A stretch of 64,000 bases of DNA from Exophiala sp. HKRS030. Its lineage: Eukaryota > Ascomycota > Eurotiomycetes > Chaetothyriales > Herpotrichiellaceae. The stretch is taken from contig JAHWDD010000005.1 of NCBI GenBank assembly GCA_023897205.1, positions 2,108,001 to 2,172,000 on the forward strand, written 5' to 3'. A program made the position numbers and the translations under genes. The first letter of the stretch is position 1; every line of letters starts with the position of its first letter. Shown in pieces: positions 13,001-24,015 of the stretch. The notes under the pieces were generated by a model. The model did no database searches, was not told the origin of the DNA, and saw nothing but the letters and a program-made list of their open reading frames with translations.

Positions 13001-13200
13001 AAGCAGAAGAGCGAGGCGGCCCAGCAAAACTCAGCTTTGAAGAACTGCGACGGAGAATGGTTCCTGAAGATGCGATTAGCAAGGCACTGGGCATCAAAGG
13101 CAAGACCATAGATGACGATGAGCCAGAAGGATGGGAAAGTAGTGCTGATCTTGGAAAGTTGGCATTCATCGGCACATGGTTGGAAATGGCGAGCTTCTAG
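10027..13200 (+). CDS. Membrane-anchored ZZ zinc-finger and EF-hand protein
   Basis: Single exon, 1,057 residues from the ATG at 10027 (MADYTYRKPLL). A hydrophobic segment at residues about 8-27 (LLLALAGATVLSVAFYAYTY) looks like a signal anchor. A ZZ zinc finger begins near residue 284: CNNCGTHPIQGIRYHCANC, then FDLCESCE and a final His pair (HTSSH). Two EF-hand loops follow: near residue 434 (DTDHNELIGFEE) and near 468 (DLDADGYVDRKD), both with acidic residues at the calcium-binding positions. The remainder is acidic, probably disordered, with a coiled-coil-like Glu/Arg stretch around residues 840-890. Similar ZZ/EF-hand proteins are widespread in filamentous fungi but uncharacterised as far as I know; the domains suggest a calcium-responsive adaptor. 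Substrates and partners are unknown. Confidence 0.85.
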   Translation: MADYTYRKPLLLALAGATVLSVAFYAYTYNSNPRLEPTQSQTLHRSNAVRRPRHRRRWRAGFAPRPLHHDPAQRAVDDLGRRNQLGEGYGEYRNSWFFSETSENEGINLVLLPCNLQTIQEYLVQHSPEPLSSYQQGCLRLHVHGIFTQNFLREEFPEGYIIGEDAYIVAQSLELLGVNEEIVHEVVKAFDAGKFQLAEDWNPLEAPPNGPNYDTVQSEEPTEDMAPRDALQALRNPAGDDDMDSEVSFGNNDDDAEGSQNMLDLLYHIAGEQARREGYIHRGVECNNCGTHPIQGIRYHCANCFDFDLCESCEAGSAHTSSHVFFKIRIPAPSRGDIKQVMPSWYPGDPNAFPTSLPKNVSKPLLEQTKMDRTEMDALYEQFKCLAGRFWPADPTGLGYAIDRKGFDSYFIPSSADRPSAANLIYDRIFAFYDTDHNELIGFEEYIQGLARLQKKSRYARLERIFEGYDLDADGYVDRKDFLRMFRAYYALSKELSREMFNAQKDYGLNEEEEHEVVHGSRPISAAFGGSTLNGHASRAGQDKEQRPTGDLELSNGPSGVLQLETGMQGDRLRAIGNLAIGNRTRGHPFRSFRSSQPEDEPVMLLPGDENFIRSGMEDVDENSEAEFSGPDPPLQTYGWPPPLTPTAEDVAVALGREVALEEITDSLDRTRVLYAQSERLDNQADRAEQSIRTKAIQDRWRRRQFYLDEEEGMTKPHGYTEPDSSDDEGLPSALKKSSGEGSTSPRRQSVRSRSSSKVRFDDSAIDTDYETRSNASSRSIPVNERWGSYELGQAEADIGKDILYQAVQQGFNELLDPLFKEKEDQWLEACHTRLNRHAFAKERYEYKKTLEAAADERLDEALQEADRLRTEELFKDASATKADEITNDTARPASSVIPEIRTTAVHDPDDHIELMFGNRLPKQNNVPNGSDQESRSELSYHDPTLPQFRPSSEFPQSSPVPESEPNPFAGDPVRARALYDLWCHHDEIDAEAEERGGPAKLSFEELRRRMVPEDAISKALGIKGKTIDDDEPEGWESSADLGKLAFIGTWLEMASF

Positions 13201-14267
13201 GCGAAGCCATTGCCGCAAATTGTGGAGGCGGATGAAGGTTGGCTTTGGGAAGGCCCTGCCGCGCCAATGCAAGTAATGGGGCTCGTTTGAAACCCGGGGG
13301 TTCGGTACAGGCACTGCCTTCGGGTCGGCGTGGGTCGAGAAGTACAAGCATGTTACTGTATCAATTTACGAGGTCATGACAATAAAAGCGATACCCTTGG
13401 CAAGAATGCGATGTTGCATCAGGCGACGGCAAGGGAATATTGATTCATCATTATGTATATCAGCTTGGGGGGCAATGGGTGGAATATGGTGTTGTATCAC
13501 TACTGGAAGCTGGTTGCTTCCATTAATGCGATAGGCAGATCCATCTCCGAAAACTGTCATTGTTATCTCGTTCTTTGTAGATTCTGCCTCTGCCATAAGG
13601 GCAATATTGCCTTTGTGGTGAGCTACAATGCCACCACCTTCTCATCTCATGCTTTCTATTATCACCGAGTGTTGAGACTGGAAAAGGGCAAGTGAGCCGA
13701 AGGGTTCATAGAGAGAGGTTGACGACTTCGGCAACTGTCATTTAGAAGTCGACCCTTCTCTTCGATCTTCATCGTAGTATTTCTTTCATCCCATCTCGGC
13801 CGATGATCCATGCTCCGTCATTGGAGGTAAGTCTGGCTAATGTATTTGGTGAGGTGGTACGCAGTAGTTCAATTTCCCACCGAAGATGCCCCCCGGTCTA
13901 CGACTGTATATTTCAAATGGTTACGTCGAACTTCAACCCTCAATTTTTATACGACCGCGCGAGACCAGACCAATCTCATTTCGCGGTCTCGTCATGTTCG
14001 GGGAGTGATGGTGAGTGCACGTCGACCATGACAATATTCGGAAGGCGCGCGTGAGCGAACATGTGCAATCCCACCGGACGTGGTCGCGAGATGTGACTGG
14101 CCCGAGGTGGATGATTGCTCGAAAACCGAGCCCGAGCCTCCTTCTCTTTGCTATGCCAGAGGAGCTATACGTGACCCTTCAAATCCTGGTGACCTTTTAC
14201 CCAGGTATGTTATTGTATATATTCTACAACATCACACGCCTTTTGGACCTCGTGGGGTTCTCACACA
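13201..14267. other. Intergenic region
   Basis: No supported gene; only short frames without family signals. It may include an unrecognised upstream exon or 5' leader of the gene that follows. Confidence 0.5.
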
Positions 14268-15218
14268 ATGGCCTCGCTCACCCACAAATTCCTCCCATTC
14301 CGCCATCCTCGCCCTGTGAAGCGCAAGGGATGGTCGACCAGCGTCAACCATGGTCACCGTGCGGTCGTGGGTATCTGCACCTGTGGCAAACATCACCCCA
14401 GGCAGATGTCTCTGTGTTTGGTCTTGCCACGACATCGATTCGGGTCAAGTCGGTTCAACACCATCGTATTACTCTTTCTGCGATTGTTTTACCACGCAGG
14501 GTCGTTCGAGATGGCACCGGCGGCGGCGACCACGTTCGAGGTGCCGAAACTGTCCAGCACCTCGTCGGTAATGGAAGTCTCCGACACGACAGAGTCTGAA
14601 AAGACACCGATCGTTCATCGCGGGGGGGTGCCCGAACTTCTCAACTCGTATCGAAAGTTGTCCACGCAAGAATGGCTCCGACGTTTGTCGAACCTCCCCG
14701 AAAATCTCGCCGACTGGAAGGTCTGCTCGATCACCTGGATCAAGGCCCTCGCGTCACCCTTCTCGCACGAGTTTTTACAGTTCGTCGTGCAGGACGTCCG
14801 AAGCGGTCGACGTACCCGACTCGCCGCAGGGCGCGAAGAGGACGGAGATTGGGTCCTCGTCGGGTGGGATTGGGCTTCGGGAGAGACACCGTCGGACCAC
14901 TACAAGCTCCCTTTACCTCTGTTGAGCCTGGAGTTCGACGACCGTCGGACGAGGCCGAGCATGTTCGAGTTGGCCGGTGTCCTCGCCGCCACGACACGAC
15001 GGCGGCCTCATTATAGGTTTCGACGAGAAATGTGTTGGTGGTACGCCGAGACGGTCTTGGACGAGATGAGTGCCAAACATGGAGGTTCCGTTACCGAATG
15101 GCGGTGGTCTAGGTATAGGTATTCCTTTGTCGTCAAGACGACCTTGATCCGGCGGAGCACACTTACACGGCACGCGGAGGCCTTCAAGGCTCGACTGGCC
15201 GCAGAGATGAGTTACTAA
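14268..15218 (+). CDS. Conserved-looking hypothetical protein
   Basis: Open frame of 316 residues, GC-rich, no recognised domain. The ATG at 14268 sits in a good context (CACAATGG), but the N-terminal 80 residues are basic and unlike the rest. The ATG at 14511 (MAPAAATTFEVPK), shortening it to about 235 residues, may be the true start. The C-terminal part has balanced composition with Trp-rich motifs: EWLRRLSNLPENLADWKVCSI, DGDWVLVGWDWASG and REMCWWYAETVLDE. I believe proteins of this shape occur in fungi, but I cannot name the family or a function. It lies 520 bp upstream of ARPC1 on the same strand and no operon logic applies. Confidence 0.6.
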   Translation: MASLTHKFLPFRHPRPVKRKGWSTSVNHGHRAVVGICTCGKHHPRQMSLCLVLPRHRFGSSRFNTIVLLFLRLFYHAGSFEMAPAAATTFEVPKLSSTSSVMEVSDTTESEKTPIVHRGGVPELLNSYRKLSTQEWLRRLSNLPENLADWKVCSITWIKALASPFSHEFLQFVVQDVRSGRRTRLAAGREEDGDWVLVGWDWASGETPSDHYKLPLPLLSLEFDDRRTRPSMFELAGVLAATTRRRPHYRFRREMCWWYAETVLDEMSAKHGGSVTEWRWSRYRYSFVVKTTLIRRSTLTRHAEAFKARLAAEMSY

Positions 15219-15738
15219 AGCCCTGAGAACTCGTGACACTCGATAACATGGTTGGACATGGTAGGAATTGCATTATGCTTTGGTGACCACCTGGACTTTA
15301 GACTCGCTTTGGTTTTGTTTTTTGACATGCAGAGGACTGTGTTTTGCAGCAGATAGATCAAGATACCGATCAACGACTTTATGAATGCATTATGACCCTT
15401 TTGCCTTTAATGCAATGCACCTTGCTTGTCTTTTACCTTCTACCTGGACGAATACAAGGCCCCCCTCACACACACACTCACACAAGGCTGAACCGCAGCC
15501 TCGTGAAACTGCGGCCCCCACCGAGGATCAGCCGGTTCCGCGTCATCCTCCTCGTCCTCCTCCCACCATCAACCACGAACGTTTAAATACGCAGCTGCGG
15601 AACCACCGATATCAGAATCCTCCTCCACCCTCTCCCTGTGTTTTTCCACCACCCCAAGTTGCGATAGTAGAGAGCTATACTCCTATCGCGCTTCCACTTT
15701 TCTCTTGTCTTCTCTTCTCTTCTCAACAAAGTTTCGCA
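15219..15738. promoter_or_regulatory. Upstream region and 5' leader of ARPC1
   Basis: No gene. Contains a (CA)n-like run near 15469-15484. A strong pyrimidine tract (about 15690-15735) ends just before the ATG, a pattern common upstream of well-expressed fungal genes. Confidence 0.5.
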
Positions 15739-16996
15739 ATGTCCGGACCAGAAGTTCACCACCTTTTCCACGCCCCGATTGCCGACCACTCCTTCTCCTC
15801 GGACCGTCAGACGCTCGCGATAGCCAAGGAAAACAATGTCGAACTCTATCAAAAGTCGGGGTCGAGGTTCACGTTGAAGGACGAACTCAAGGGTCACGAC
15901 AAGACCGTCACGGGCGTCGACATCGCACCCAACAGTGGCATGATTGTGACTTGTTCTCAAGGTGAGTTTGAGCACGAGAGCTTTTGAACAAGATTGAACT
16001 TGCGGGATCTTGTCATGGTTGCCACACCTTTTTTTTGTGTGGTGTTTTGATCTTCATTTCTGGGAGGGTTTGTTCTAGGAGAAGGAAAAGGTCTGGCTGA
16101 CGCGAAAACCTGGACCAAAAACAGATCGAAATGCCTACGTGTGGGAACCTTCCCCCACCGGGTGGAAACCGACCCTCGTCCTCCTCCGGATCAACCGCGC
16201 GGCCACGTTCGTGCGCTGGTCCCCCTCGGAGAGGAAGTTCGCCGTCGGGTCCGGGGCGCGCCTGATCGCCGTGTGCTACTTTGAGGAGGAGAACGACTGG
16301 TGGGTCTCGAAGCACCTGAAGAAGCCGATCCGGAGCACGGTGACGACCCTGGCGTGGCACCCGAACAGCGTCCTGCTCGCCGCGGGCTCGACCGACTCCC
16401 ACGCCCGCGTCTTCTCCGGGTTCGTCAAGGGCGTCGACGAACGCCCCGAGGCCAGCGCCTGGGGGGAGAGGCTCCCCTTCAACACCGTCTGCGGCGAGTA
16501 CCTCAACGACTCGGCCGGCTGGGTCCACGCCGTGTCCTTCTCGCCCGGCGGCGACGCCCTCGCCTTCGCCGGCCACGACAGCAGCATCACGGTCGTGTAC
16601 CCCGGCGGGCCGGACGCGCCGCCGCGCGCCATGCTGAGCATCCCGACCCAGACCCTGCCGTTCACGAGCCTCATCTGGAACGGCGAGGCCGAGATCATCG
16701 CTGCCGGTTACGACTGCGAGGCCTTCCGGTTCCGGGGGAGCGAGGCCGGTTGGGAGATGGTCGGCGGCGTCGAGGCAAAGACCCGTCCGAGTCTGGGGGC
16801 CGGCGCGAGGGAAGAGTCGGCCCTCCACATGTTCAAGCAGATGGACCTCAGGGGCAAGGTCAAGGACGACACTCGACTCAACACGACACACCAAAACACC
16901 ATCAACACCGTCAGGGTGTTTGAAGGTTCGGCGGACGGGGTGAAGAAGTTCAGCACCAGTGGTGTCGACGGCAGACTTGTCATCTGGACCCTCTGA
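15739..16996 (+). CDS. ARC40: Arp2/3 complex subunit ARPC1 (p40, WD40)
   Basis: WD40 beta-propeller subunit of the Arp2/3 complex, which nucleates branched actin at patches and endocytic sites. Exons: 15739-15961 and 16125-16996; the 163-nt intron starts GTGAGT, has a CTGAC branch site and ends CAG. The product has 364 residues, normal for the family. Diagnostic segments: N-terminal HHLFHAPIADHSFSSD, then DRNAYVWEPS after the junction, EEENDWWVSKHLKKPIRSTV, and the family's DHSF/TTLAWHPNS pattern. The insert near the end (ESALHMFKQMDLRGK) corresponds to the ARPC1-specific loop between the last blades. The terminal blade reads FSTSGVDGRLVIWTL. Exon 2 is markedly GC-rich at third positions compared with most genes here. 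Transcription converges with MSH4. Confidence 0.95.
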
Positions 16997-17463
16997 GTGA
17001 GACTCTCTCGGCCTCTCTCGGCGATGCTTTGTCGTGTGAGGACGGCCCCGGGAGGAGATGACGATGATGATCATTGATTCTGAAGCGAGAGAGCCTCGCG
17101 GGCACAACAGACATGGAAATTGAAACCCGAAGAGACAGAATGATGATTAAAAATGGCAACCATGAAAATTGAATTGTCATGATATAAACATGTTCTAGTG
17201 CACGTATTTCATTCGTACTACGGATTACTGTACTATTATCTTTTTTGTAATCCCAGAAAATCACCATCCATGTGAGTTTGGAACTCCTTCTTTTTCTATT
17301 GAGACCATAAAAGCAAAACAATTGCCGTAACTCGACAAACATGGTTGCGGCTTTTTTTTTGTGAATCTTTTATAGGCTTCGTGCTTGAAATTTGCATCGA
17401 TGCATGGCTCCCTACATTCATCTGTTATTATTACCTGGGTAAACACCTAGGCCCTCGGTGACT
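16997..17463. other. Convergent intergenic spacer, ARPC1/MSH4
   Basis: Holds the 3' ends of two convergent genes; AT-rich in the middle. I see no gene. Confidence 0.6.
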
Positions 17464-20400
17464 TCACCAAGGCTCATGATCGAGCATCATCATTTCTTCG
17501 TCGTCGTCGTCGTCGTCATCGTACTCGTCCGCGTAGTGGTCATCACTACCGTGCGTCGTAGTATCGACGTGGGTCGTCGTGTCAGAGTCATGTTCTTCTG
17601 CTGCTACTGCTACTCCTTCTTCTTCGTGCCGCTCCTCAAAATCTTCCCTCTTGATTCCTTGGACGGTGGCGGACCTGTCGACGACCTCGACGACAGAGGA
17701 AGAAGAGGAGGAACGAGTGTCGGAGAGAGTCTCCGCATGATGTTTGCCGTTGCTTTGCATTCCGCCCTCCTCCATCATCGATGCGCCGGGCATGATGATG
17801 CCTGCGTCTTTGTGTCGGCCGCGGCGACCCGGGGTGTCGGTGTCGGTGACGGTGTCGGTGTGTTCGTCACTCGGCGTCGCTTCGGTATCGCCGTCTCCGT
17901 CCCCTTCTACTACTTCTCCAGCCTCAATGTCTATGCCCCTCATTCCCAATGCGAAATCGTCCTGTAGTCTCATCAACCACGCCCGGCGATCGGCCGTCTC
18001 CGTCTGACCGGTCGCGCAACTGTCTCTCGCCTGCACCAGGTGTTCGCGCAGATTGAGCAGCAACTTTCTCCGTTTCGCCTCGGCCGCGGCCTTGGGGTTC
18101 CGTTTCTGTGCGTCGTTCCGATCGTTCAACGACCGCGACACGCTCTCGGCCACGTCGAGGACCGGCTCGGGCAGACCGACCACCTTGGCCAAGGCCAGGC
18201 CGTAGAATCTTTTCTCCTCGTAGCCATCGGAGATCTGGTACCTCATCGTCATCTTGGACAGGTCGTCGCCAATGTCCACGGCGAGATGATGGTTGACCAC
18301 GCCTGCCCGCTCGGCCAGGATCCTAGGCAGATCACGGAAATGCGTGACAAACCACACCAGCGCCTTGGACTCGACGAGGGCCTCGGCGATCGCGATCGCA
18401 ATGGCCAATCCATCCGTCGTGCTCGTGCCACGGCCCAGCTCGTCGATGATGACGAGGCTTTGTTCGGAAATCGTACGTAGGATGAAGGCCATTTCGCGCA
18501 TTTCACCCGAAAAGGAAGAAATGTTGGCTTCTATGCTATCGTCCGTCGAGGCACGGGCGAACAGGTTCCGTATGATGGGGAGACTCGCGGAGCTTGCAGG
18601 GACGAAGCTTCCCATCTGGGCCATGATGACCGCCAGTGCAATACTGCGGATATATGTGCTCTTTCCACTCATGTTGCAGCCTGTGATGATCTGGAAGCGA
18701 GTCTGCTGCGTGGCGTACACGTGGTTGGGGACGAAACGTTCAAGCTGGATCTTCTCCCTCAAAGGATGACGGCAGGCTTCGAGGCCGAGAGTGTCCGTTA
18801 TCTCCGGACGAGTGTAGTTGTTTATGATGCTGAGTTGAGCAAGAGACGAGAGCATGTCGAGAAGTGCAATGGCTTCGGATATTTTAAAGAGCGGGTGAAT
18901 CTCACAGCGGACGGTCCCGATGAGTTGTTGGACAGCGCCATCGCCAAGGTGTATGATATCAGCGTGAGCGTTGCGCATCTTTTGGTTCATTTTGACAAGG
19001 TCAAGAGTCTGGCATTCTATATACTTGGGTCGGCGAAATATGTTGATCAAGATTTCGGGAAGGTTTTGACTGAAGGAGTCGTCGCAGTTGATGCGTAGGA
19101 AATACTGGCGGGCTGTGTCGAATTTGAGATCACAGGAAGGGAGTTCGTGTGCGACTGTGATGGTTGATTGACTTTATCTGATGGATAGGAGATGCAAGCT
19201 TACCTTTCAGCTCCTCGACCATCCTGTAGACATCTTCATTGATTTCTTTGAACGTTTGGCGAGCCACGTCTAGCACGGAATCGACACCAGCCTAGCCTCG
19301 ATCAGCAGCATAACGTAGAAAAAGACCAGTGTGCTCACGCGTATGGCATAGACTCGTTGATTACGTAGGTCTGTTGGCTTTGTTGAATAATGGACATCCT
19401 CATTGATAGTTTCCAAAATTATGTTCTCAACTTTTGCGTAGTTTTCCGAACTGCAAAGCTTCACATAGTCTTAGGTAATTGCTTTTAATTTCTGGCATGA
19501 AACCCGAACCTGGTAGATATTCGATAGTTCTTCGCAATTGCTGTTGCCTAGTGCTCGCCATATTGGCGCAATTGAGTCAACAAAGGTTTTCAGCATGAGC
19601 ACATTGTTCACGGATTGTTCCGTATAGGTGGAATCGGGTTTCGTGGGCATCACCACAAGCTGGCAAAATTAGCATAGATCCGATAGCCGGAGGGCCCTGA
19701 CTCTCACGGCCGCAAGGATACGATCACTATCCACGAAAGACCTCATGGCTATTGGGTATTAGTAAGGTCCATGGGCGTGCAAAGATGTCAATACCGTCAC
19801 GAAGAGCAGATAGGGTGTGCTCTTGTTTCGACAACTGCTCAATAGCGTCTTGCCGTTTGTTGATTTTCTCGACGTCCGTCGAAGGTTGAAGAATGTTGGC
19901 TCTCAGAAAACGAGCGCCCATGGGAGTCAATGTATTGTTTAATAATCCAAGGAGGCACTCCCGAGATTTTGCATTTTGTGCGTTCTGGACGAGCTCGAGC
20001 GAGGCAATGGTAGATGGATCAATCATCATAGAACCCTCGGCAGTTTCGAACCTGACGCGTAACGACTTGCGAGCAAATATCTTCTGCAGTGCGTGCTCAG
20101 TGTATCTCATTGCCTGTAACGTCAGTTTAGCTGTAGGAATTCTGTTGTTGTCATTACATACTGCCGAGAAACAGCATGTTGCACAGTTGTTGCCTGTAAG
20201 CGCGATTTTCAAGGCGTCAAGATCATTTGGACAAGCCAGAAATTCAATATAATCATGACCAGCACTTTCAGACCAATGCTTTCTGTCTACATTGTGCATA
20301 GAAATGTCGTTTTCTTCAACGTCAAGGTTTTCAGATATGATAGAGACAAGTTTCGAGTCCGCGGCATTTGGCATGTAAAGAATTTCAGAAGGACCGTAGA

Positions 20401-20671
20401 CTGAGATTTTGTGACATGTGCGTGCATATGTCTGTGTATCGGAAAATTGACAGAGAACAGCTTCACAGGTAGAGATATCGACAAAAGAAAGACCAACGAC
20501 GGGAGAAATACCACGACATTCTGCGACTGCACATACAATTTCAGAGTTTGCATGGCCCATTGACGTCGATGCACGCCGGGATCGTGGTCTAGTGTTTGAG
20601 CCGCCAGTTGACCCACCTTGGGTTTTGCGAGTGAGGCGAGAAGTCGTTGACAATGCTCGAGACGCCCTCAT
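17464..20671 (-). CDS. MSH4: Meiotic MutS homologue MSH4
   Basis: Partner of MSH5 in MutS-gamma, which stabilises recombination intermediates and promotes meiotic crossovers; it has no mismatch-repair role. Six exons read on the minus strand: 20671-19795, 19748-19708, 19659-19510, 19458-19339, 19291-19204, 19154-17464 (introns of 46-51 nt), giving 988 residues. The chosen start gives MRASRALSTTSR before the conserved MutS domain II opening VCAVAECRGISPVVGLSF. The lever/clamp region includes DLRNQRVYAIR. The ATPase domain has Walker A TGCNMSGKST and Walker B LVIIDELGRGTSTTDG followed by WFVTHF. It lacks the MutS mismatch-binding N-terminal domain, as expected. Odd: the last 150 or so residues form an acidic, repeat-rich tail (poly-Asp and Ser runs). 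The intron starting at 19509 has an unusual GTTCGG donor, but the frame and family match support it. Divergent from RSA4. Confidence 0.93.
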
Positions 20672-20906
20672 CTTGAATAGATGAACCGAGTATAGCATGG
20701 CAAGGAACAAGGCAGTTCTAGAAGATTGCATGAAGCTGAAGCGCACAAGTACTTGCGGTGATTGTGTTTTGGGAAGGTCTGCCGACCTCCTTCTTCCCCG
20801 CACAAGGCTGTCAGGCTGCGAGGCATAAGTCCATATTTTTTTGTAGTCGGTTGTTCAGGTCTGCAGCATTGGTTATTCAACAACAACATATAACAGTTCC
20901 ACTATT
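20672..20906. promoter_or_regulatory. Shared divergent promoter, MSH4/RSA4
   Basis: 235 bp between two start codons, so a meiotic gene and a constitutive ribosome-assembly gene must share regulatory DNA. No specific operator recognised. In-frame ATGs upstream of 20671 could lengthen MSH4 a little and shrink this spacer. Confidence 0.6.
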
Positions 20907-22545
20907 ATGGCGACCGTTGTGCCCCCTCCAAGCAAGCGCCAAAAGCTTGCAGCCGTGGAGAAGGCAGAAAAGGCAGCTGAAGATGCTGCAATCCCAAAAC
21001 ACCTTGGCAGCGTGAGAGTACACTTCGTCGACCAGAGCACAGGCAAGTCAACGGGGCCTGTAGTCGCAGTGCCAGTCAAAGATGCCACCGTGAAGAATCT
21101 GGAGACGTTACTCAACACTCTCCAGGGGAATGTAAGAGTCTCACACAATATATACTGCGGACAGTGTGGTTCTGACATGTTATTCGTAGGATCCCAGTGA
21201 ACGGCTACCATACCGGTTTTTCTTCCGCAACGACCGAGCCCCTACGGACAACGAATCGAACCTCCTTGACGTTCAGGATGATGTATATCACTCAGTCCTC
21301 AAACCAGGCTATAAGACCACCGAAGACAATATTATCCTCCAATTCATCCCCCAGGCAGTATTCCGAGTACGAGCAGTGACGCGATGTTCGGCCTCAATAT
21401 CAGGGCATGGAGAGGCGATCCTCGCAACTGCGTTCTCACCCGAGACATCTTCAAGAATGGCCACAGGGAGCGGCGACAATACGGCTCGAATATGGGATTG
21501 TGACACAGGTACGCCCTTGCATACCCTAAAAGGACATACGAGTTGGGTTCTTGCAGTGTCGTGGTCGCCGGATGGCAAGATACTCGCAACAGGAAGCATG
21601 GACAATACCGTGCGGTTGTGGGATCCAAAGTCTGGAGAGGCCCTCGGTGGCCCACTGAAAGGGCATACAAAATGGATCACAAGTCTGACCTGGGAACCAT
21701 ACCACAACCAAACCCCAGGCAAGCCTCGTCTGGCGTCTGCTTCGAAAGACGGCACTGTTCGGATCTGGGATGTGCCGCTTCGACGTGTCGAACAAACACT
21801 CTCCGGACACAAAGGCTCTGTGACGTGCGTACGCTGGGGTGGGTTCAATCGCGTCTTCACGTCGTCGCAGGACAAGACTATCAAGATCTGGAACTCCAAG
21901 ACCTGGAATTGTTTGCACACACTCTCCACGCATACACACTGGGTCAACCATCTGGCACTGTCCACCGACTTTGTTCTGAAAACGGCGTACCACGACCACA
22001 CCGGCAAAGTGCCCGAGACCGTGGAGGAGAAGATCAAGAAAGCCAAGACCCGATTTGAAGACGCCGCCCGCCAGGAAGGGAAACTCGTCGAGAAACTTCT
22101 CTCCCCGTCCGACGATAACACCATCTTCCTCTGGGACCCCTCTGCTATTCCGGGTGACTCCAACGCCTCGGTCAAGCCGATTGCCAGACTACTGGGGCAT
22201 CAGAAACAAGTCCTGCATGTATCATTCTCTCCGGACGGGTTGTACATAGCATCGGCGTCCTTTGACAACAGCGTCAAGTTGTGGAATGCGAGAGACGGGA
22301 AATTCATAACCACCCTACGCGGCCATGTTGGCGCCGTGTACATGGTTGCTTGGTCGAGCGATTCTAGACTACTCGCCAGTGCGTCCAAGGATACTACGGC
22401 CAAGGTGTGGGATGTGCGAGCCGGCAAGTTGAAAGAGGACCTGCCAGGCCACAAGGACGAGGTGTTTGCCCTCGACTGGAGTCAGGATGGCAAGTGCGTG
22501 GCCAGTGGTGGAAAGGACAAGGTGGTGAAGTTGTGGAAGCACTGA
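20907..22545 (+). CDS. RSA4: Ribosome assembly protein RSA4 / Notchless (NLE + WD40)
   Basis: Late 60S assembly factor on pre-ribosomes; its N-terminal domain is pulled by the Rea1/Midasin AAA machine. Exons: 20907-21131 and 21190-22545; the 58-nt intron starts GTAAGA and ends GTAG. The product has 526 residues, usual for the family. An N-terminal basic stretch is followed by the NLE domain (about residues 30-120; HFVDQSTGKSTGP, LPYRFFFRND, TEDNIILQFIPQAVFRVRAVTRC). Eight WD repeats follow, with clear units such as TGSGDNTARIWDCDTG, TGSMDNTVRLWDPKSG and SASKDTTAKVWDVRAG. It ends in a Gly-Lys-rich last blade (SGGKDKVVKLWKH). Confidence 0.95.
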
Positions 22546-22864
22546 TGCTTTTCCCGCAATCAGCAATATTTTTATTGGACGATGATGGGATGATGGGATG
22601 ATGTTTCGTTCTTGCATCCTCCATACGAGTTTCAAGATACCCCTAATAACACGGCTTGGGATCTAAAAGGATGAGATCATTAATGACTGACGAGATGATA
22701 GAAGCTGCTGGCCAGAATCGTCGATATGTACGTTTGATTTTGTAACAGGATTTGTATATCTTCATTGGTACAAACAGCGACCCATCCTGCCCTCCTCTCG
22801 GGCTGTGATCACCACATTGCAAAACAAAAATCTCCGTGCCTTTTTTTTCTCCTTCTACGTTCTT
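22546..22864. other. Convergent spacer, RSA4/cytochrome c1
   Basis: 3' ends of two convergent genes. Contains a short GATGATGGGATGATGGGATG-type repeat near 22580. No gene seen. Confidence 0.6.
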
Positions 22865-24015
22865 TTACCGTCTAACGCGGCCTTGAATGGGTGGGTTGTA
22901 GACCAGTTTTCGGGTCTTGATTGGTGACCACTTGTATCGTTTGACCCATCCACTCAGTGCCAACAGAGCAACTCCGATGATCATAACCTTGACACCCATC
23001 TTCTTGCGGTCATCCATCTCGGGTTCGGCAGTCCAGTTCAAGAATTCAACCACATCTTTGGCCATCTGCGAGGTAGTGGCTGGTGTACCGTCTGGGTATT
23101 CAACAAGGCCATCATACAAGACACGAGCCATGGCAATACCAGTACCTGGGAAATATGGGTTGAAGTTCAATCCAGACTGCACGGTGGCACCGGCAGGCGG
23201 CTCCTCAGGATAACCGGTCAACAAGCTGAAGATGTAGTTGCAGCCACCATGTCGGGCCTTGACCATCAGAGATAGATCAGGAGGCAGAGCACCATTGTTG
23301 GCAGCACGTGCGGCTTCGTCGTTCTTGTAAGGTGATGGAAGATAGTCTGACAGTTTTCCCGGTCGCTTCTCGATTTCACCCTCATCATTGGGCTCCGTGT
23401 CGTATTCATTCTCCTCAGCTAGTGCCTTGGCTTCATCGACGGTCATAAACGTGCCGACCAGAGATCGATAGGGAATACGCTTGAGCGAGTGGCAAGCAGC
23501 GCAAACTTCTTGATAGACTTGGAATCCTCTTCGCAAACTGTAAAGAGTCAACATATGGGACTATGTTCCCCAGAAACCCTATTCCAATACTTACGCTGCA
23601 TGGTCGAAGGTTTTATTCCATTTTGCGTGCTCCCATGGATATTGTGTCGGATGTAGTCTGAACCAGCTTGTTAGCCACCACAGCCATTAAAATCGAAATT
23701 TCGAGCTCACCCTTCCTCGGCGGGTGTCATTGCATAGGCATCTTGACCGAAAAGATGGTAGTACCATGCGATGGAGCCGATTGTAGCTGCTGTTGCGGCC
23801 GAGGCACCCGCTGTGATGTAGAAGGGCGAAGAAGACGCTTCGGAAGAGCTCGAGGACGCAGCACGCTAAAATCTGCCGTCAGTATTTGATCTCGAGAAAT
23901 CGCTTTCTTCGTGTTCTGAAGGAGATTGTAGCCAACTAACAGTGGTTGTCCTGCGGACGACGGTTCGTGCAGCTGTCCTCAATGGAGCAGTGCGGATTGC
24001 CGACGTGGCCAGCAT
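22865..24015 (-). CDS. CYT1: Cytochrome c1, complex III
   Basis: Haem subunit of the mitochondrial bc1 complex, passing electrons from the Rieske protein to cytochrome c. Four exons on the minus strand: 24015-23941, 23865-23711, 23657-23595, 23537-22865 (introns of 75, 53 and 57 nt), giving 321 residues. The N-terminus [20 protein letters not shown] is a basic, Ser/Thr/Ala-rich matrix presequence. It is followed by a hydrophobic sorting segment ([17 protein letters not shown]), the usual bipartite import signal. Haem attachment is CAACH; the axial Met is in [13 protein letters not shown]. The C-terminal anchor is [14 protein letters not shown] followed by basic residues facing the matrix. All standard blocks are present ([45 protein letters not shown]). 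Divergent from the CSC1-type channel. Confidence 0.95.

Noticed and set aside
16013..17107. 364-codon open frame antisense to ARPC1
   Set aside because: Shadow of the GC-rich ARPC1 exon, caused by third-position bias.
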